Source: Cerrena zonata (taxonomy: Eukaryota > Basidiomycota > Agaricomycetes > Polyporales > Cerrenaceae). From it: DNA of 64,000 nucleotides. Positions 10,609 through 23,150 of the stretch are shown in pieces. The number at the start of each line of letters is the position of its first letter. Position 1 is the stretch's first letter. The position numbers and the translations under genes are program-made. The notes under the pieces are model-generated. The model made no database searches, was not told where the DNA came from, and saw only the letters and a program-made list of their open reading frames with translations. The stretch is from contig JASBNA010000004.1 of NCBI GenBank assembly GCA_038087015.1, forward strand, positions 558,001 through 622,000, in the 5' to 3' direction.

Positions 10609-10617
10609 CATATATAG
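10609..10617 (+). promoter_or_regulatory. Possible TATA element upstream of copy 3
   Basis: CATATATAG lies about 110 bases before the ATG at 10722. This rests on sequence match only. Confidence 0.3.
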
Positions 10618-10721
10618 ATTACGCTTTAGGGACAGCTAGATACCCAAGCCCCTATATCCAACCACCTCTCTACTACTATATTGCATAACCTAAGGGAGGA
10701 GAATTTCCTCAACCAGGCACG

Positions 10722-11590
10722 ATGAGTTGGTACAAAGTCTTCGGGAATTTTATGTATGGTATGCCAAAGTATTCTCAAGGTCAATGTTCCTGTTGTGACT
10801 GACATTCTCACTCAACCATGTAGGATTACTACTTGCAACGACAGGAACAACGATAGCTTTCAGTGTGCTGTTCGGTATTGCCAATGACGATCCCAACAGA
10901 CCGTCCGATAGTAGGTTCTTGTCGACCTTTGAAATGGGAATTAGTACCGATAACCACCGTATTACAACTTGTAGCTGCACTCGGGTTCGCTACCACCGGG
11001 TTCGCGTTGATCAACTTCGCATGTATTATTGTCCTGTGAGTCACTAATTCTAACAAGACAGTCAGAAGAACTGATGCGTGAATTAGCTTGGTATTCTTCA
11101 ACCGACCCCAGTCTACAAACCCGTTATGCTCGATACGATCCCACCTTATTTCGCATTTAATTTTCAGCATGGGATGGATAGGTTAGCAATTTCTCCGTTT
11201 ACCATGACAATTTGCTTACCATCTTATCGATAAAAAATAGCCTTCGCAATCAGTATGTACACCGTGATCCACCATAACTGCTTTCCGGCTTGGGGTATCA
11301 TCTCCGATTGGGGAGGTGGTCCATGTGTCTTTATTTCGACTTTGAGTGGGTGCACTACTGGAAATGCAGTTATCTGTGCGTCATATTCAGTTTAGTCGTT
11401 CTCTCGCCGGACTAATTATCGTTGGTTTTAAGTTATTGTCTTCAGTGTTGTCACTTGGCGTCATGGAGTACCGTTGGGTTTCAGGAGCAACATAGCGTCG
11501 TCACAGACTGCGAAGGTAGCTCCGGAATCACCCTCATCTCTAGCCCTTGATGAAATAGGAGCTACCAAGAGCATTGATGCAAATGAATAG
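10722..11590 (+). CDS. Four-helix small membrane protein, copy 3 (diverged paralogue)
   Basis: The six exons are 10722-10758, 10824-10910, 10945-11035, 11087-11181, 11241-11375 and 11433-11590, giving 200 residues. The exon layout matches copies 1 and 2: exon 4 is 95 bases in all three, and the protein begins MSWYKVFGNFMYGLLLATTG. Later landmarks align too: FFNRPQS with YFNRPKS, RSHLISHLIFSMGWI with RSHTISHAVFGVGYA, and NCFPAWG with NCFPGAS. The last exon extends into a hydrophilic tail. Intron 2 (10911-10944) would be only 34 bases. It has to be removed to keep frame and its end (CCTTTGAAATGGGAATTAG) matches the intron end of copy 2, but 34 bases is at the lower limit for fungal introns, so a frameshift cannot be excluded. 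Function unknown. Confidence 0.68.
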
Positions 11591-11867
11591 CAATGAAATG
11601 CTTCCTTATTATGTTATTTGAACAATAATGATCTTTCAAGACGTCACCGTCGTCGGACTTTTCTGCAAAAAGATGTTGACCGGACTAGTATATGTAATAT
11701 AGCCGCTCTTAATTATACTGAAATGAATTTATGACGCACCATTTGAGTATATGAATGTCCATAGTATCGAGTTCAAGCTTCATCTAACCTGCTACTAATG
11801 ACGGTGTAGGCTCATGGGTAGGATCATGAAGCGAGAACGCATAAGCGCCCATATTTATCCTTCACCC

Positions 11868-14035
11868 ATGTCATCATGCAACTGTGCACGACTCGGAACT
11901 CTCAATTATTCTAGACATTCCTCAGGCCGTCTCGCTCGTTATGGTGCTCGTACAACTCAGGTAGCGAAGAGATATGCATCTAGTGCGGCTGCCTTGAAGC
12001 CGAAAAGGACTATCACATCTCAAGCCAGCGTTCCGGAAGTTTTGACCGCTTTGCACAAAACGTCGGCTTTCTTGCCTAGAATTCTTCCGAGGGGAGGAGA
12101 TGCAGCTCAGGAAACTCAGTCTGTTGAGTTCTGGGATGAGCTTCTGGACAAAGCGAGAGATAGCCTAAGTGCAGCCTCTGTGGATCGCGTCGCGCGAGTT
12201 GTTGGTACGTGCTAACATTGTTGTTTGTGACTTAATACTTATTATTCCATAGTCTATGGCTACAATAGAAATTCCGGAGCTGAAGAACTTGTCTCTGCTC
12301 TGTTGCAAGAGCCCTTCGCGTCCGAACCTATGACAAAGTCCATTCAGAATCGCGGGGTGCCTGCGCAGACTGACTTAATTATTCGGTACGCTACCCGTTC
12401 GTCACCGACATTTATCTTTGTGATCGAGCTAAATGCTCCAAGATCTGACCCCTCAGCTTCAGACCCTGCCTCGAAATTCCTCACATTGCAATCGTCGTGG
12501 TTGCAACAATTTCCACTTCCAATAGAGTTGCACGAATTAAGGAACTCACAACAGTCCAGGAGCAAAATTGCGTCGCAGCTCTTCTCGGCGGACATTCCTA
12601 TCATAGTCTGCAATCCACTCACCACATCATTAGAGAAGCTATTCTCCGATACCAGCCTTCCCCTCCATCACCCTAATGCCATCCTGGTTCTAACGTCCTC
12701 CGCAATCTCTTCATATGCTGATATTGTGAACCAATATCATATACCGCCAACACTCCGTGTTTTATCTGTCGATCCGACCGAAGCACTTCAGGGACTGGAC
12801 TCTATTAGGTCGAACCCTGGATCCTCATTGGCTGTTCAGCGATATCAAGACAGTTTTACACATTCTGGAATACCTGATGTCACTTCTTCGATTGCCCAAA
12901 GTCTTTCCTTGCATGAACTAGACACGTTCAAGTCGCTCAGAACTCAGACAGCGACTTACATTCTACAAGCCTCGTTGTCCGCCTGCCGGGTCGAACTTTA
13001 TGAAGCCGGACAGGAAGCAGAGCGCGTTAAATCGCGTGTCTCGCAATTGAGAGATCAGACCTCAGCGCTTCAGGAAGGGATTCACACTGAAGCTTTTGGC
13101 TCAAATGATGGTCGAGTCGTGCAGGATGCGATTGCCCAAGCAAAGCAAATTGTTCAACCAACCATGGACCGTCTGACGTGGTGGAGACTCCTATGGAAAG
13201 TAGACGATATCGCCGATATTGTAACTTCAAGTGTCAACAGGGCTTGGTGCCGACGTCTTGAGGACCAGGTGATTAACACAAGATCTCATTTGATCCAAAT
13301 ATATTTAACTAACGAATCATTTCTAGTTGATATTCCTATCGGGACGTCTCTCAAGCAACCAAGACAATCTTGCAGCTAAGGGAAAACAGGCGCTCCTCGA
13401 TTCTCCGCAGGGTTCATATTTCCGCTCTTCGATTCTACAGAATGCCGTTGCTCAATTAGAGCGGTCACCGAAATATCATATGACGTACGATGCCCTTACT
13501 GAACCGATCTATATTCGCCGGAATCAATTATTATATCCAACCAATATGTTGCATTCCACCGCTCAGCGGGTGACTATTGGTATGGGAGGCAGTGTCATCT
13601 CAGGATTTGGTATCGCCTGGGCTGGTTGGGCTGGCCAACTGGGGCTACTGGGTGTATATGGACCTGGGATGGAGACCGAGTCTGCTGTTGGGCTAGGGCT
13701 TCTTACTACTTCCTTTGGGATTCGATGGGCTGTGGGACGATGGGAAAGAGCGAAGAAGCGATGGTGGAAGGACTGGGACCGAGTTGGGCAAGGACTGGAA
13801 AGAGACCTTAAGGTAGTTTTCAAGTTTTACTCTTTCCTCGTTGTTTGCCTATTCAATCCTTTCCTAGGTCTCTCTTGACAGAACGGTGCAGAATCAAGTT
13901 GCTGTAGTGCCGATCGCAGTGTGCGAGGGCATCGGCAAGTTGGTATCACAACGGGAGAGTGAGATGAAAACATTGACTGAAGAGCTTTCTGTCCTTGACA
14001 AGGATGCTCATCGAATAATCTCTAGTCCTCCATGA
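11868..14035 (+). CDS. Mitochondrial Mmc1-like protein with two C-terminal membrane segments
   Basis: The four exons are 11868-12204, 12253-13268, 13327-13812 and 13868-14035, giving 668 residues. The start at 11868 gives a basic, Ser/Arg-rich N-terminus (MSSCNCARLGTLNYSRHSS) that looks like a mitochondrial presequence. An ATG at 11814 is in frame but less likely. The middle is a mixed helical region with a GTPase-like strand layout (TFIFVIEL, IPIIVCNPL, AILVLTSS) but no visible P-loop. A coiled stretch follows (YEAGQEAERVKSRVSQLRDQ). Near residues 525-580 come two hydrophobic segments (VTIGMGGSVISGFGIAWAGW and AVGLGLLTTSFGIRWAVG), then a basic aromatic stretch (RAKKRWWKDWDR). This matches my recollection of fungal Mmc1-type proteins of the mitochondrial inner membrane/matrix; the assignment is moderate. 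Confidence 0.75.
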
Positions 14036-14244
14036 TGTATCGCTAAAATATATCTATCATATTTACCCATTTTCTGGAGGACAATGACTGTTGTAACTTC
14101 GTATAACTCCGAAACTTTCCCGGTTAAATAGCCTTTCCATCGATGTTGCCATATTGGAATTTGAAAGTCGATCGTAAACTCCACCGATCAATGATGGTAA
14201 AGCAGCGATGCTCGGTACCTGAACGTAACAACTAAGAGCCCCTT

Positions 14245-14253
14245 CATATATAA
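14245..14253 (+). promoter_or_regulatory. Possible TATA element upstream of palC
   Basis: CATATATAA lies about 70 bases before the palC ATG at 14319. This rests on sequence match and distance only. Confidence 0.35.
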
Positions 14254-14318
14254 TCCTTATGTTATCCGAGTCGCATCTAGTTCCTTCCCACAAACTCCCA
14301 TCATCGTAAATCATCATC

Positions 14319-16049
14319 ATGAGCTCATACCTCTATGAGCTACCTACCACAGGCGCGATTTCATTCTCTGAATTCTGCCTCGATCAGACTGCATCGTACG
14401 TCGTCGAACTGGCCGAGACCACGGAAGCACGAGCCAACCTTCGTGTTGCATTGAAGGAATTCAAACGGGCAGAGGACAGTGAAAGAGATTATCTGAAGTT
14501 GGTCAAAGTTAGTGTTCCGTTTCAAGTTAGTGGCTCTATGCCAGAGACTAATACAGGAAACCCAAAGGTGCTCGACGAGTATATCCCAAAGCTCTATGGT
14601 ATCACTGCCTGTGTCAACAGCAGTGATCTTGCACTCAAAGCAGAGCCTAGTATGCTTTCATAATAACATGAAATACCCGCCAACACTGACCTACTTAGTC
14701 TTTAGTTGGAGGACTACACTTTCGTCAAACATCTTCAACTCCTCACCCCGCCTCTCCATACCATCACTCCCAACGGAGCTCGCTTTCACATTGCTGACCT
14801 ATGGCTTTGCTCTATCCAATCTCTCCAGATCCGTCGTCGTTTCTCTTGGCACATACGAAACTGAACGTGCAATATCCGACGCCGATCGGAAAGCTAAAGA
14901 CGAGCGACTCCAATTCGCAGTTACCCTTCTCTGCAAAGCTGCGGGTGTCTTTGAGTATATCGCCACAGATCTCCTTTCGCAATGGGACTTAGCGAAAGAG
15001 CGAGCTCTGGCCGGCGGCATGTCATGTCCACGACCTCCCGACCTTACCCGCGAAGTTCTCAAGGGGATTAGCAAGTAAGATTTTAGTTGACATTTCAAAC
15101 TCCAGGCACACTTATCATATGACTACATCATCCTCCTAGAATGGCTCTAGCAGATGCTCAAACTCTTGCTATTCGCAAACTTTTGTCAAAGGCCGCTTTC
15201 GAGAACACCATATCACCTGGTCCTCCGCTGCCCAAATCTCACCCTTCACCTTCTCTTGCCGCTAAACTCCATCTCGACTGTGCTTCGCTGTATTCAAGCG
15301 CAAGGTCGTTAGCGAAAACACCCGGAGCTTCCCGTCCAAATCTCACGTCGATCACATCGTCCTCCAAATCTAAATTTAAATTGAATATAGGGAAGAAGGA
15401 TAAGAGCAAAGACGGCGCGTCTGAAGGAAACATGCCGAGAGAGGAAGCTGGCGAAGATGTCTCTCCTGAGTTGAGGCGGTATTTGGCCGATGAGATCGCC
15501 CTTCATAATGCTCTAGCACATAAATGGTTGGGTGTTGATGCTGGCGAGAATGGGTCGACATTGGAGGGAGGTCGAGCCGTTGGGTTCCTTTCTTGGGCAA
15601 AAAAGGAACTTGAAGAATTGAAACATGGTGGTCTTGGTCATAGTATTGGTCTCTCTGATAGGGAGCGAGTCGTGCGAGAGGCCAGACGAGCCAGAGTCCA
15701 GGCTGAACTAGAAAGCGTCAATACTTTCCTCAAAGGCTACAAACGCATGAACGACTCAGTAACCATCTTTGTCTATTAGTGTTGTCAGTTTTTACTAACC
15801 GAGACTATTTAGCTTGCTTTCCAACCCATTCCTCCACAATCCGACCTCCAGGCCTCTATTCCTACAGGAAGGTCAGTCGTAACTATCAAGCCATATGGAC
15901 AACCTACCCCTACATTTGGACCTGGTTCTGTTGAGTACGCAAGAAAGCAAACAGAAGCGTTAGAACTACTAGATGAGTCCGACACCAATACATCCCAGGC
16001 AGAATCAGGGTCAAGAACGGATTATGCGGGCGCGGGTGCATATTATTGA
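14319..16049 (+). CDS. palC: BRO1-domain pH-response regulator PalC
   Basis: The five exons are 14319-14507, 14568-14649, 14699-15074, 15140-15758 and 15813-16049, giving 500 residues, as expected for PalC. PalC is a BRO1-domain protein of the PAL/RIM ambient-pH pathway. It works at the plasma membrane with the PalH sensor and ESCRT-III to activate the PacC protease. Family landmarks are ISFSEFCLD near the N-terminus, SERDYLKLVKVLDEYIPKLY, FSWRTTLSS, TELAFTLLTYGFALSNLSRS, SDADRKAKDERLQFAVTLLC and LADAQTLAIRKLLSKA. A low-complexity Ser/Lys insert sits around residues 285-310. The C-terminus is loose and ends in GAGAYY. It lies 283 bp after the Mmc1-like gene on the same strand. Introns are 49-65 bases, normal for this genome. 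Confidence 0.88.
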
Positions 16050-18713
16050 CGTGAAAGGAGAATCGAAGTGGTATGAATGTTGTATTTCTATGTTATTTTA
16101 TCATTGTTATTTGATTGTATCGCTGGCAGTGCTTTTGCATGTTGCTGACAATGGAAACATTGACGAGCCTCCAGAGTACTGTAATTCACGACTGCGGAAA
16201 TATACTTATGGTTCGTACAGTATATAGAAGAGCCAAAACACCCGCGGTACGCAACCTATATCATGGTTCTATGCTGATTGATACGTGTACCTCAGGAGTA
16301 TTAGCCCCAACGACTGGTACATGGTGTCGATAATGTCCCCCAAAAATTAACCTTGGTGCGATATGCTAGAACGTTACTATGGTGTACTATATCCTATGCA
16401 GCTGCGGCAGTCTTCCTGATCCCGGATGAACTTCTATCAACCTTGTAACTCATTGCCGCGTGCCTCGAAGAAGATAACTTGTCTCCTGATGGTTTCGTGA
16501 TACAGTGCGTCGTCATGTCCTATCTTATTTTTTGTCCCGGTCGGTTATCTTGATATTTTGTACATACACCGGATGCTTAGGAACTATCGCATGTCTGGTA
16601 CCAGACCATCATTTGCCATGACCGTACTCCGAATAATTATTTTCTATCTCTATCCTTTGCATTTTATACTACTTCGATACTCAACCGATTGTGAGTAATC
16701 ATTGTGCTTCAGTGCAGACCCAGCTTTCGGTTTTTCATACCCTTCTACTGTAGGATCCATAGTGCCTTCTCTCTTGAGGAGATTCGCTGTTTCTCAATCA
16801 ACTATCAAATCACCATGCATCCCAAACAACATCGTAATGATCAGATTCCTCATGTATGTACACCTTCCCGAGTGTGTCTGAGACCGGGTTCACCCCCGAA
16901 CCTTATTGTTTCGACCCCCGATATAATCATTCTTGTAAGCTGCGAAAAGATGTCCCCTTTCTCCATTTATCTTTCGAGGGCGCTGATACCTCCTTTGCAT
17001 ATCTCTAGGGAATTAAGGAGATTTAATCGATCCATATTAACATTCCTTTCTCATTATAAGAAATATACAAGGCCACGGTGAAACTACTAACATTGTATAG
17101 ATGGAATGGTGCCTTGGGATATAGATCATCAGAAAGCTGACAGAACTAGTCGAAAATAAGATCGGATGGTACACACATTGGTTTACCGACCGATTGATAT
17201 GTACATTTCATATGTCGTATCTTCTCTGACAGGTGCCGCTGTGAAACTTACAGCCACATAGAATGGCCGCTGTCAGACTCCGACGGATTCTCTAGGTATA
17301 GATAAAACCAACAATTTACCGCTAAAGTTTCCTGTGGGCACGAGTCACAGACCTACTTCAAATAGAACCTGTCGAATATCAAATTCCGTCTGGGTGCATA
17401 CAAGTTTTTCCTTGTCCTCCGTGCCTCTGGATAGTGAAGCATGCGTTATCGCCTTAGAACCTTTTGGATCCGGGTCCCCGTTAATTTTACAAGGTCTTCT
17501 TTTCTTCTTCATCTTATAAACACCGAGTCTAGCGGCTAATGTCAATGTCTATCTGGAACAGGTCGCCACTCAACATGCTGATGTTTTGTGACAGAAACTC
17601 TATCCACTCTGTAGTCGTGAACTTGGCGCAGTGTTCTCGGAAGAACTAGACTCTTATTAGAGATTCTCAAGCACACCTCGTGTACTGAAAGTGCGGCCCG
17701 ACATATCAATTACCTCATCTTTCCCCTTAGTGAGCTTTGTTTGCTTTGACTGTGACCGTGATGCCCACTCAAACATTGCCAAATGTTTCACGTATAGCTA
17801 GTCGCCGCGTAGGGATCCCTATCCGTGACTCTTTTACTTGGATACAGTATTGCTAAGATTCGGACTTAGAGATGGCCTGGGTATACTTTGCCATCACACA
17901 AGACATGATGTTGTTCCTCAACGACAGGAACCGACAGCGCCACTAGCTCCTGAGTACAATGTACTCATTCCGTGATCCAATATCGGTACCCGCTGTTTGT
18001 TATGACCTTGTCGCATCGTATCATGTGCCGAGGATCTTTCAAGAGATCTCGTATCTTACACGAGTACGTATACCCCACTATGCACCGTGACCTATGCAAC
18101 AATCAGAAATTTTGACCCAAGTCATCATACGCCGGTGGGGCAAGTGTTTACCCTTTGTTTGTTGAGCAGGTTTCTTCGGCTCGTCAAGGCGCCATGCTGC
18201 GTATCATCCGAGTCCGAGCAAGAGACGACGAGAATAGCTAGAATGAATGCATAGATGCACGAAACGGTGACATTAGGTTCGGCAGCGGCGTCTCCAATGA
18301 AGATAGATCACCCTCCAACCTGCGCTTTCTTCGGTGAAGATGTTCAGTGCGCGGTTGTACATGACCTCGTTTCAAATCTCCAAGGCATTTCATTTCCAAC
18401 GGTTGCTACTACACTGTGCCTTGCGTGGTCAAGTATCTCTAATGGGCGGATCCCCCTTAGCAATCGGCACACTCACGCGAAAGGCCCTCTGTACATGGAG
18501 ACTGTATCTTGCCATGCCGATTTCTGCATTAATCATTCTCCTGCACCATGCTCCTCATCCCTGACAACCAGCTTATGACGTATTTGGTTTGAAACTTTCC
18601 AGGTTCGAGGTCTACGACTTCCAAAATTTACCTAGAGCGATCTATGTTTGACGCGCACAAGCGGCCTATATGTACTATGCCTTCCAGGAACAGAGCAGTA
18701 CAGTCAATATACC
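16050..18713. other. Long intergenic region, no gene recognised
   Basis: About 2.7 kb with several frames of 60-125 codons (for example 16704-17081 and 18255-18578), but none has a domain, a plausible exon chain or a hydrophobicity pattern that supports a gene. No terminal repeats or tRNA-like sequence were noticed. The right end must hold the promoter of the P450 at 18714. Confidence 0.45.
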
Positions 18714-20814
18714 ATGGACACCCTTCTGCTGTTCTCTTTCCTCTCTGTCGCTCTCATACTCCTCCGATGGCTCAAGTTCGCTTCATCCCGTTCCCTGCCC
18801 CTTCCTCCCGGACCCAAAAGCCTTCCAATAATCGGCAGTCTATTCCACGCTCCGGTATCGATGCCCTGGAGGACCTTTCGCGAATGGTCCCATACATACG
18901 GTGTGTCCCTTCGCTCATATGTTTATGAATTGCACTTACAACAATGACAAGGCGATGTAATATACATGACGATTCCTAGGCAGCAAACTATCATTCTCGG
19001 CTCCTTTCAAGCTGTGTCGGATCTCCTTGAAAAGAGATCAGATATTTACTCCGACAGAACCCATACCGTGATGAACGACCTGTAAGCTCAGAGGTACTGT
19101 CTGAGATTTCCCCTAGCTTAGAAACCGTTCAGAATGTCTTTTGATACCTGGGACTTCCCCTTGATGAAATATTCGCCTCTCTGGCGTTCTCACCGGCGAG
19201 AATTCCACCAGTTCTTCAATCAACACCAGGTACCACAATATCGCCCTATACAGCTTCACCAGTCCCGTACCTTCTTGAGGCGTATCCTGGAAGATCCCTC
19301 CCGATTGAACCAGCATATATGTTTGTACGTACCTCCCAACTAGCCGCATTACCACTCATTGTTTTCAAACACACTCATTTTCTAGGACCCCTGCGGCTAT
19401 AATATTGAAGATTGCCTATGACATTGACGTGACCAATCCTGATGATGAATATTTGCAGTTGGCCACAGACGTTGTCGAGAAGACGACCGAGGCACAGCTT
19501 CCAGGCAGATTCTGGATTGAGTTTGTCCCTTTCCTAAAACATTTACCGGCCTGGGTTCCCGGCGCAGAGTTCAAACGGTTTGTGGAAGACATAAACCCCA
19601 AGATAGAGCAAATGTTAAACCAACCGTGGGATGGTGTCAAACGAGATATTGTACGTCACTAATCCTCCGTGTCACAATTACTCTCATGTCCTTACGCTTA
19701 CGCTCGTATACTTGTAGGCCTCCGGAAAGGTTGGTCATTCTATGGCAGCGACCTTTATTGGCAAATTACAAAGCGAGAAAGACGAGGACTTACACGAGAA
19801 GGAAATAACTGCCCGTAGTGTCACCGGACTGGCGTATGCGAGTAAGTGGTGAAATAGCGAATTCTTTCATGATCTCACCCGTGTCTTTGAATGATCATAT
19901 AGCTGGAGCCGACACCGTATGTAGTCCCATGCAGTTGCTTTCTTGAGATTGACATTGAGATATATTGCAGACCTCCGCTGCAGTTCAATCATTCTTCGTT
20001 GCGATGTCTCTTTTCCCTGACGTCCAACGGAAGGCCCAGGATGAAATATCACGTCAAGTTGGACCAGATACGCTTCCCGACTTCGACGATTATGACAAAT
20101 TGGTTTACGTTCAAGCCGTTGTACTTGAAACCATGCGATGGCTCCCTGTTGCACCCTTAGCGATTCCTCACCGAGTTACTCGTGACGATGAGTATAGGGG
20201 CATGCTCATTCCCGAAGGCTCAACTGTCATCCCTGTATGTTATGATATAATGAAATATTTCTATGACTGACATTCTTCTTCTAGAACACATGGTGGGTAG
20301 TAAATTATATGTCTCTTACATTTGGTACCATAATACCACAGGGCTATATTGCGCAATCCGGAAGATTACCCTGAGCCAGAGCGTTTCAACCCCGATCGTT
20401 TTATCAAAGACGGATGCTTGGACACAAGCGTCCGAAGTCCTTTAACACTTGCATTTGGATATGGACGACGGTAAGTTTGATTGAAAATATTCTGGAATTA
20501 ATATCTTATTTTCTCCCTTTATATAGCACATGCCCGGGACGCTGGCTAAGTAGTGCCTCGTTGTTCATGATTATTGCATCTACGCTGCACACAATGGACA
20601 TACATCCTATCCTAGGGCCTAACGGCGAACCATTTGATCCCGAAAAACATGCTTTCCCAGGAATTAAACTGTGCGTCCCTGATAAACGAAGCTCTGTTGT
20701 CAAATTATTTTATCTCACTCACACCCTCCTAGAAACTTTGACAAACTTCCATGCGCTGTAACACCCCGGTCTACCAAGGCGGCAGAGCTGATCCGCAAGT
20801 ATACGAATAACTGA
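18714..20814 (+). CDS. Cytochrome P450 monooxygenase, paralogue of the 4.6-kb P450
   Basis: The 11 exons are 18714-18900, 18952-19081, 19133-19324, 19386-19650, 19718-19841, 19903-19916, 19971-20234, 20285-20292, 20342-20470, 20527-20670 and 20733-20814, giving 512 residues. An N-terminal anchor (MDTLLLFSFLSVALILLRWL) precedes the hinge LPLPPGPKSLPIIGSL. The I-helix is TGADTTS, the ExxR is ETMR, and the heme loop is FGYGRRTCPG, all intact. Seven of the 11 exons have the same length as in the first P450, including the 14- and 8-base exons, so the two arose by duplication. Both read WRSHRREFHQFFNQH, and both have FDDYDNL or FDDYDKL before the K-helix. It should be a microsomal hydroxylase of the O-methylsterigmatocystin oxidoreductase-like group; the substrate is unknown. 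Confidence 0.92.
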
Positions 20815-21392
20815 TGACATGTGGTCTTGTTTTTTAGATTGAACAAACAAATAATGTACATTATATGTATCAATGCATCATCTGACATTCAACAGTACAT
20901 CGAATACTCACAAGCGATTGGTGTTGATCCTTGAAGTACATCAACTTTATACAAACGCAAATAGGGGTCCCAGCTTGAACTTGGATGATTCCTTTCGAAT
21001 GATCATCCAGCGCGCATGGACTGTCACATCGGCATCCTCTCCTTTGGGTTGAAGCTTGTGCACGGTTGTTAGCATACGGAGTTAACTCTGATGATGAGAA
21101 TCTACCATCAGGCTGATTCCATGGAAGTCGGTATACATGTCTCCTGAAATACACTTGGAGATATCGACAACCAGCGGAATTATTTATTTGTAAATATTAT
21201 AGCGCTTATATATTTAATAATGCTTCAAATATTTATCGATTAATACAAGATTTGTTATTTCCTCCTTCAGGCTCCAAACTTGAACTTTCTATTCCTTGAC
21301 ACTGCAGGTAAGTTACAGATATTAATGGTTTTATGATCAAAACCCACAGTTTCTTATGCATCTTTTGGATGTACTATAGCAGTGGTCTGGAA
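20815..21392. other. Intergenic, no gene recognised
   Basis: Holds the 3' end of the P450 transcript and the AT-rich leader region of the MBIP-like gene. An in-frame ATG at 21333 could extend the latter by 20 residues. Confidence 0.4.
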
Positions 21393-23033
21393 ATGAGCTC
21401 AGGACCCCCTCCAAGCGAGGCAGGGCCATCGAACTATGCGTCCACTGATACCTCACATAACAATTCCGATGCAGGTAAAAGCAGCTCACATAACCCTGTT
21501 TCCGGTCAAACATATACAGGTAGCTTCCAAACCCATCCTAACGCGACTCCTTATTACACAAACATACAACCTACGGGTTACAATTCTCAATGGAGTTCAC
21601 ATACAAATGGAGCCCCAAACCATTCTTACTATAATTATCCTCCCACGTGGAATGGTAACTTGCCTCCGGGGTACCAATACCCTCACCCCGGCCCTATTCA
21701 ATATGCATCACAACCACCTACATACGTCCTACAAACGCCACCGAAATCTGTAACACCACCACCGCTACCCTACCATAAACACTGGGATGAGATCATTAAG
21801 AGTTTCCTTGTGGCGGCAGGACTCACGCAGGCTCTTAGAGGATTCGAATCTGACATGATTATGATGAGCGACGATCACGAGCAAAAAGTCATTCCTCCTG
21901 CATTAAACAGGCTGAAGGAAGATATTGAGGTAGGTTGAATGAGCGTGATTTACGTTTGACATTCACAAAATTCGTTCTAGCGCATCCATGATATCAAACC
22001 TGGGGACCCCGAACATGATCCATTAGATGAACGGAAACTCAGTTACGTCCATTTGGCTAATGACGCGGAGCCTCGTACACCTTCTGCTGTAAGAATTCTA
22101 CCACATTCGTTTGTTCTATTTTAACAAGCTCAAATTTAGGTCATAAAATCAATATCTCATTTCTTAGCTCAAAACCGTGCTCGTAATGATGCATCAAATC
22201 GTCAAGAATTTCTACTCTCTCTGGCTGAAAAGCGTCAACGTCTTGGTCATGATGAGAATGCGGATCCAGGTCCCACGTGTGCTCGAACTGACGCTAAAAC
22301 TCAGAACCGGGATATCCAGATGAAGTACGACATTGCCAAGAACGAGGATGGCCCCTTAAGGAAAACGATGAAGCTCTCAACCGACCCTGATGGCAACAAG
22401 CAATCCCAACAGAACATCGTACGTGATGATATTCCTACTGTCGGACGATATCCGACTTTGGACGATCGATTGAAGAACGTTGAAACGCATCTCGCTGTGA
22501 AATATGGTGCCAAATATATCTTTATGGATTTGTTTATGGGCTAATTTCAATTCAACATCAGTTCCTTCGCCACCTCGGTCTTTACTGGATCGACTCCGGT
22601 TTCTTGAAGATCATCTCATCCATCTTGAGAAGGAATATCCTCCTTGGGCCGCATTGCACTTCAATCAGCCCCGACGTGGTGTAAGTCATTTTGTTTCCTC
22701 GGTCATGTGTGATTACTCAAAGTCTTCGTTACACGTTACACGTTACAGTGGCCCCCACCTCCACGACCTACCCCAATCATTGTCCCTTCTCATCTCACTT
22801 CGTCTACCCCGGTAGATACAAGTCAAGTCGCTGTTAAAACCGAAACGAATGCGGCTTCTGCTGATAACTCAACTACCCCTTCGTCGAACTCAAAGACTAA
22901 TAAAGGGAAATCCACTGGACGACAGAAATCAAGCCTACATCGTGCTGTCATGGAGCGCCTTGAGGTGCAGAAGGCGATGAATGACCTAGCGGGGACCAGT
23001 AGTGCAGAAGGCAACGTAGGAAGTACAGAATAA
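21393..23033 (+). CDS. MBIP-like coiled-coil protein (MAP3K12-binding inhibitory protein family)
   Basis: The five exons are 21393-21929, 21981-22088, 22140-22506, 22562-22680 and 22749-23033, giving 471 residues. The first 130 residues are low-complexity Pro/Tyr/Asn/Ser. The middle has helices with REFLLSLAEKRQ and CARTDA. The conserved block reads YPTLDDRLKNVETHLAVKY, then SLLDRLRFLEDHLIHLEKEY and PPWAALHFNQPRRGWPPP. These line up in order with the CARTDA, ERLQNIEAHL and KKLEDKILELE regions of animal MBIP, as I recall that protein. Animal MBIP is a subunit of the ATAC histone acetyltransferase complex and also binds MAP3K12. What it does in fungi is not evident from the sequence. The start at 21393 (MSSGPPPSEAGPSNY) is preferred over 21333. 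It is convergent with the next P450, with only 117 bp between stop codons. Confidence 0.75.
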
Positions 23034-23150
23034 CAACTCGGATTATTCGTTGAGAAGCGCAATATATTAACCGATATCTAGTCGTATCTCAGACACCAAT
23101 AGCCACAAAAAGGTTTAATGAGGGTGAGGGACAAAATCCAATCTAGAAAT

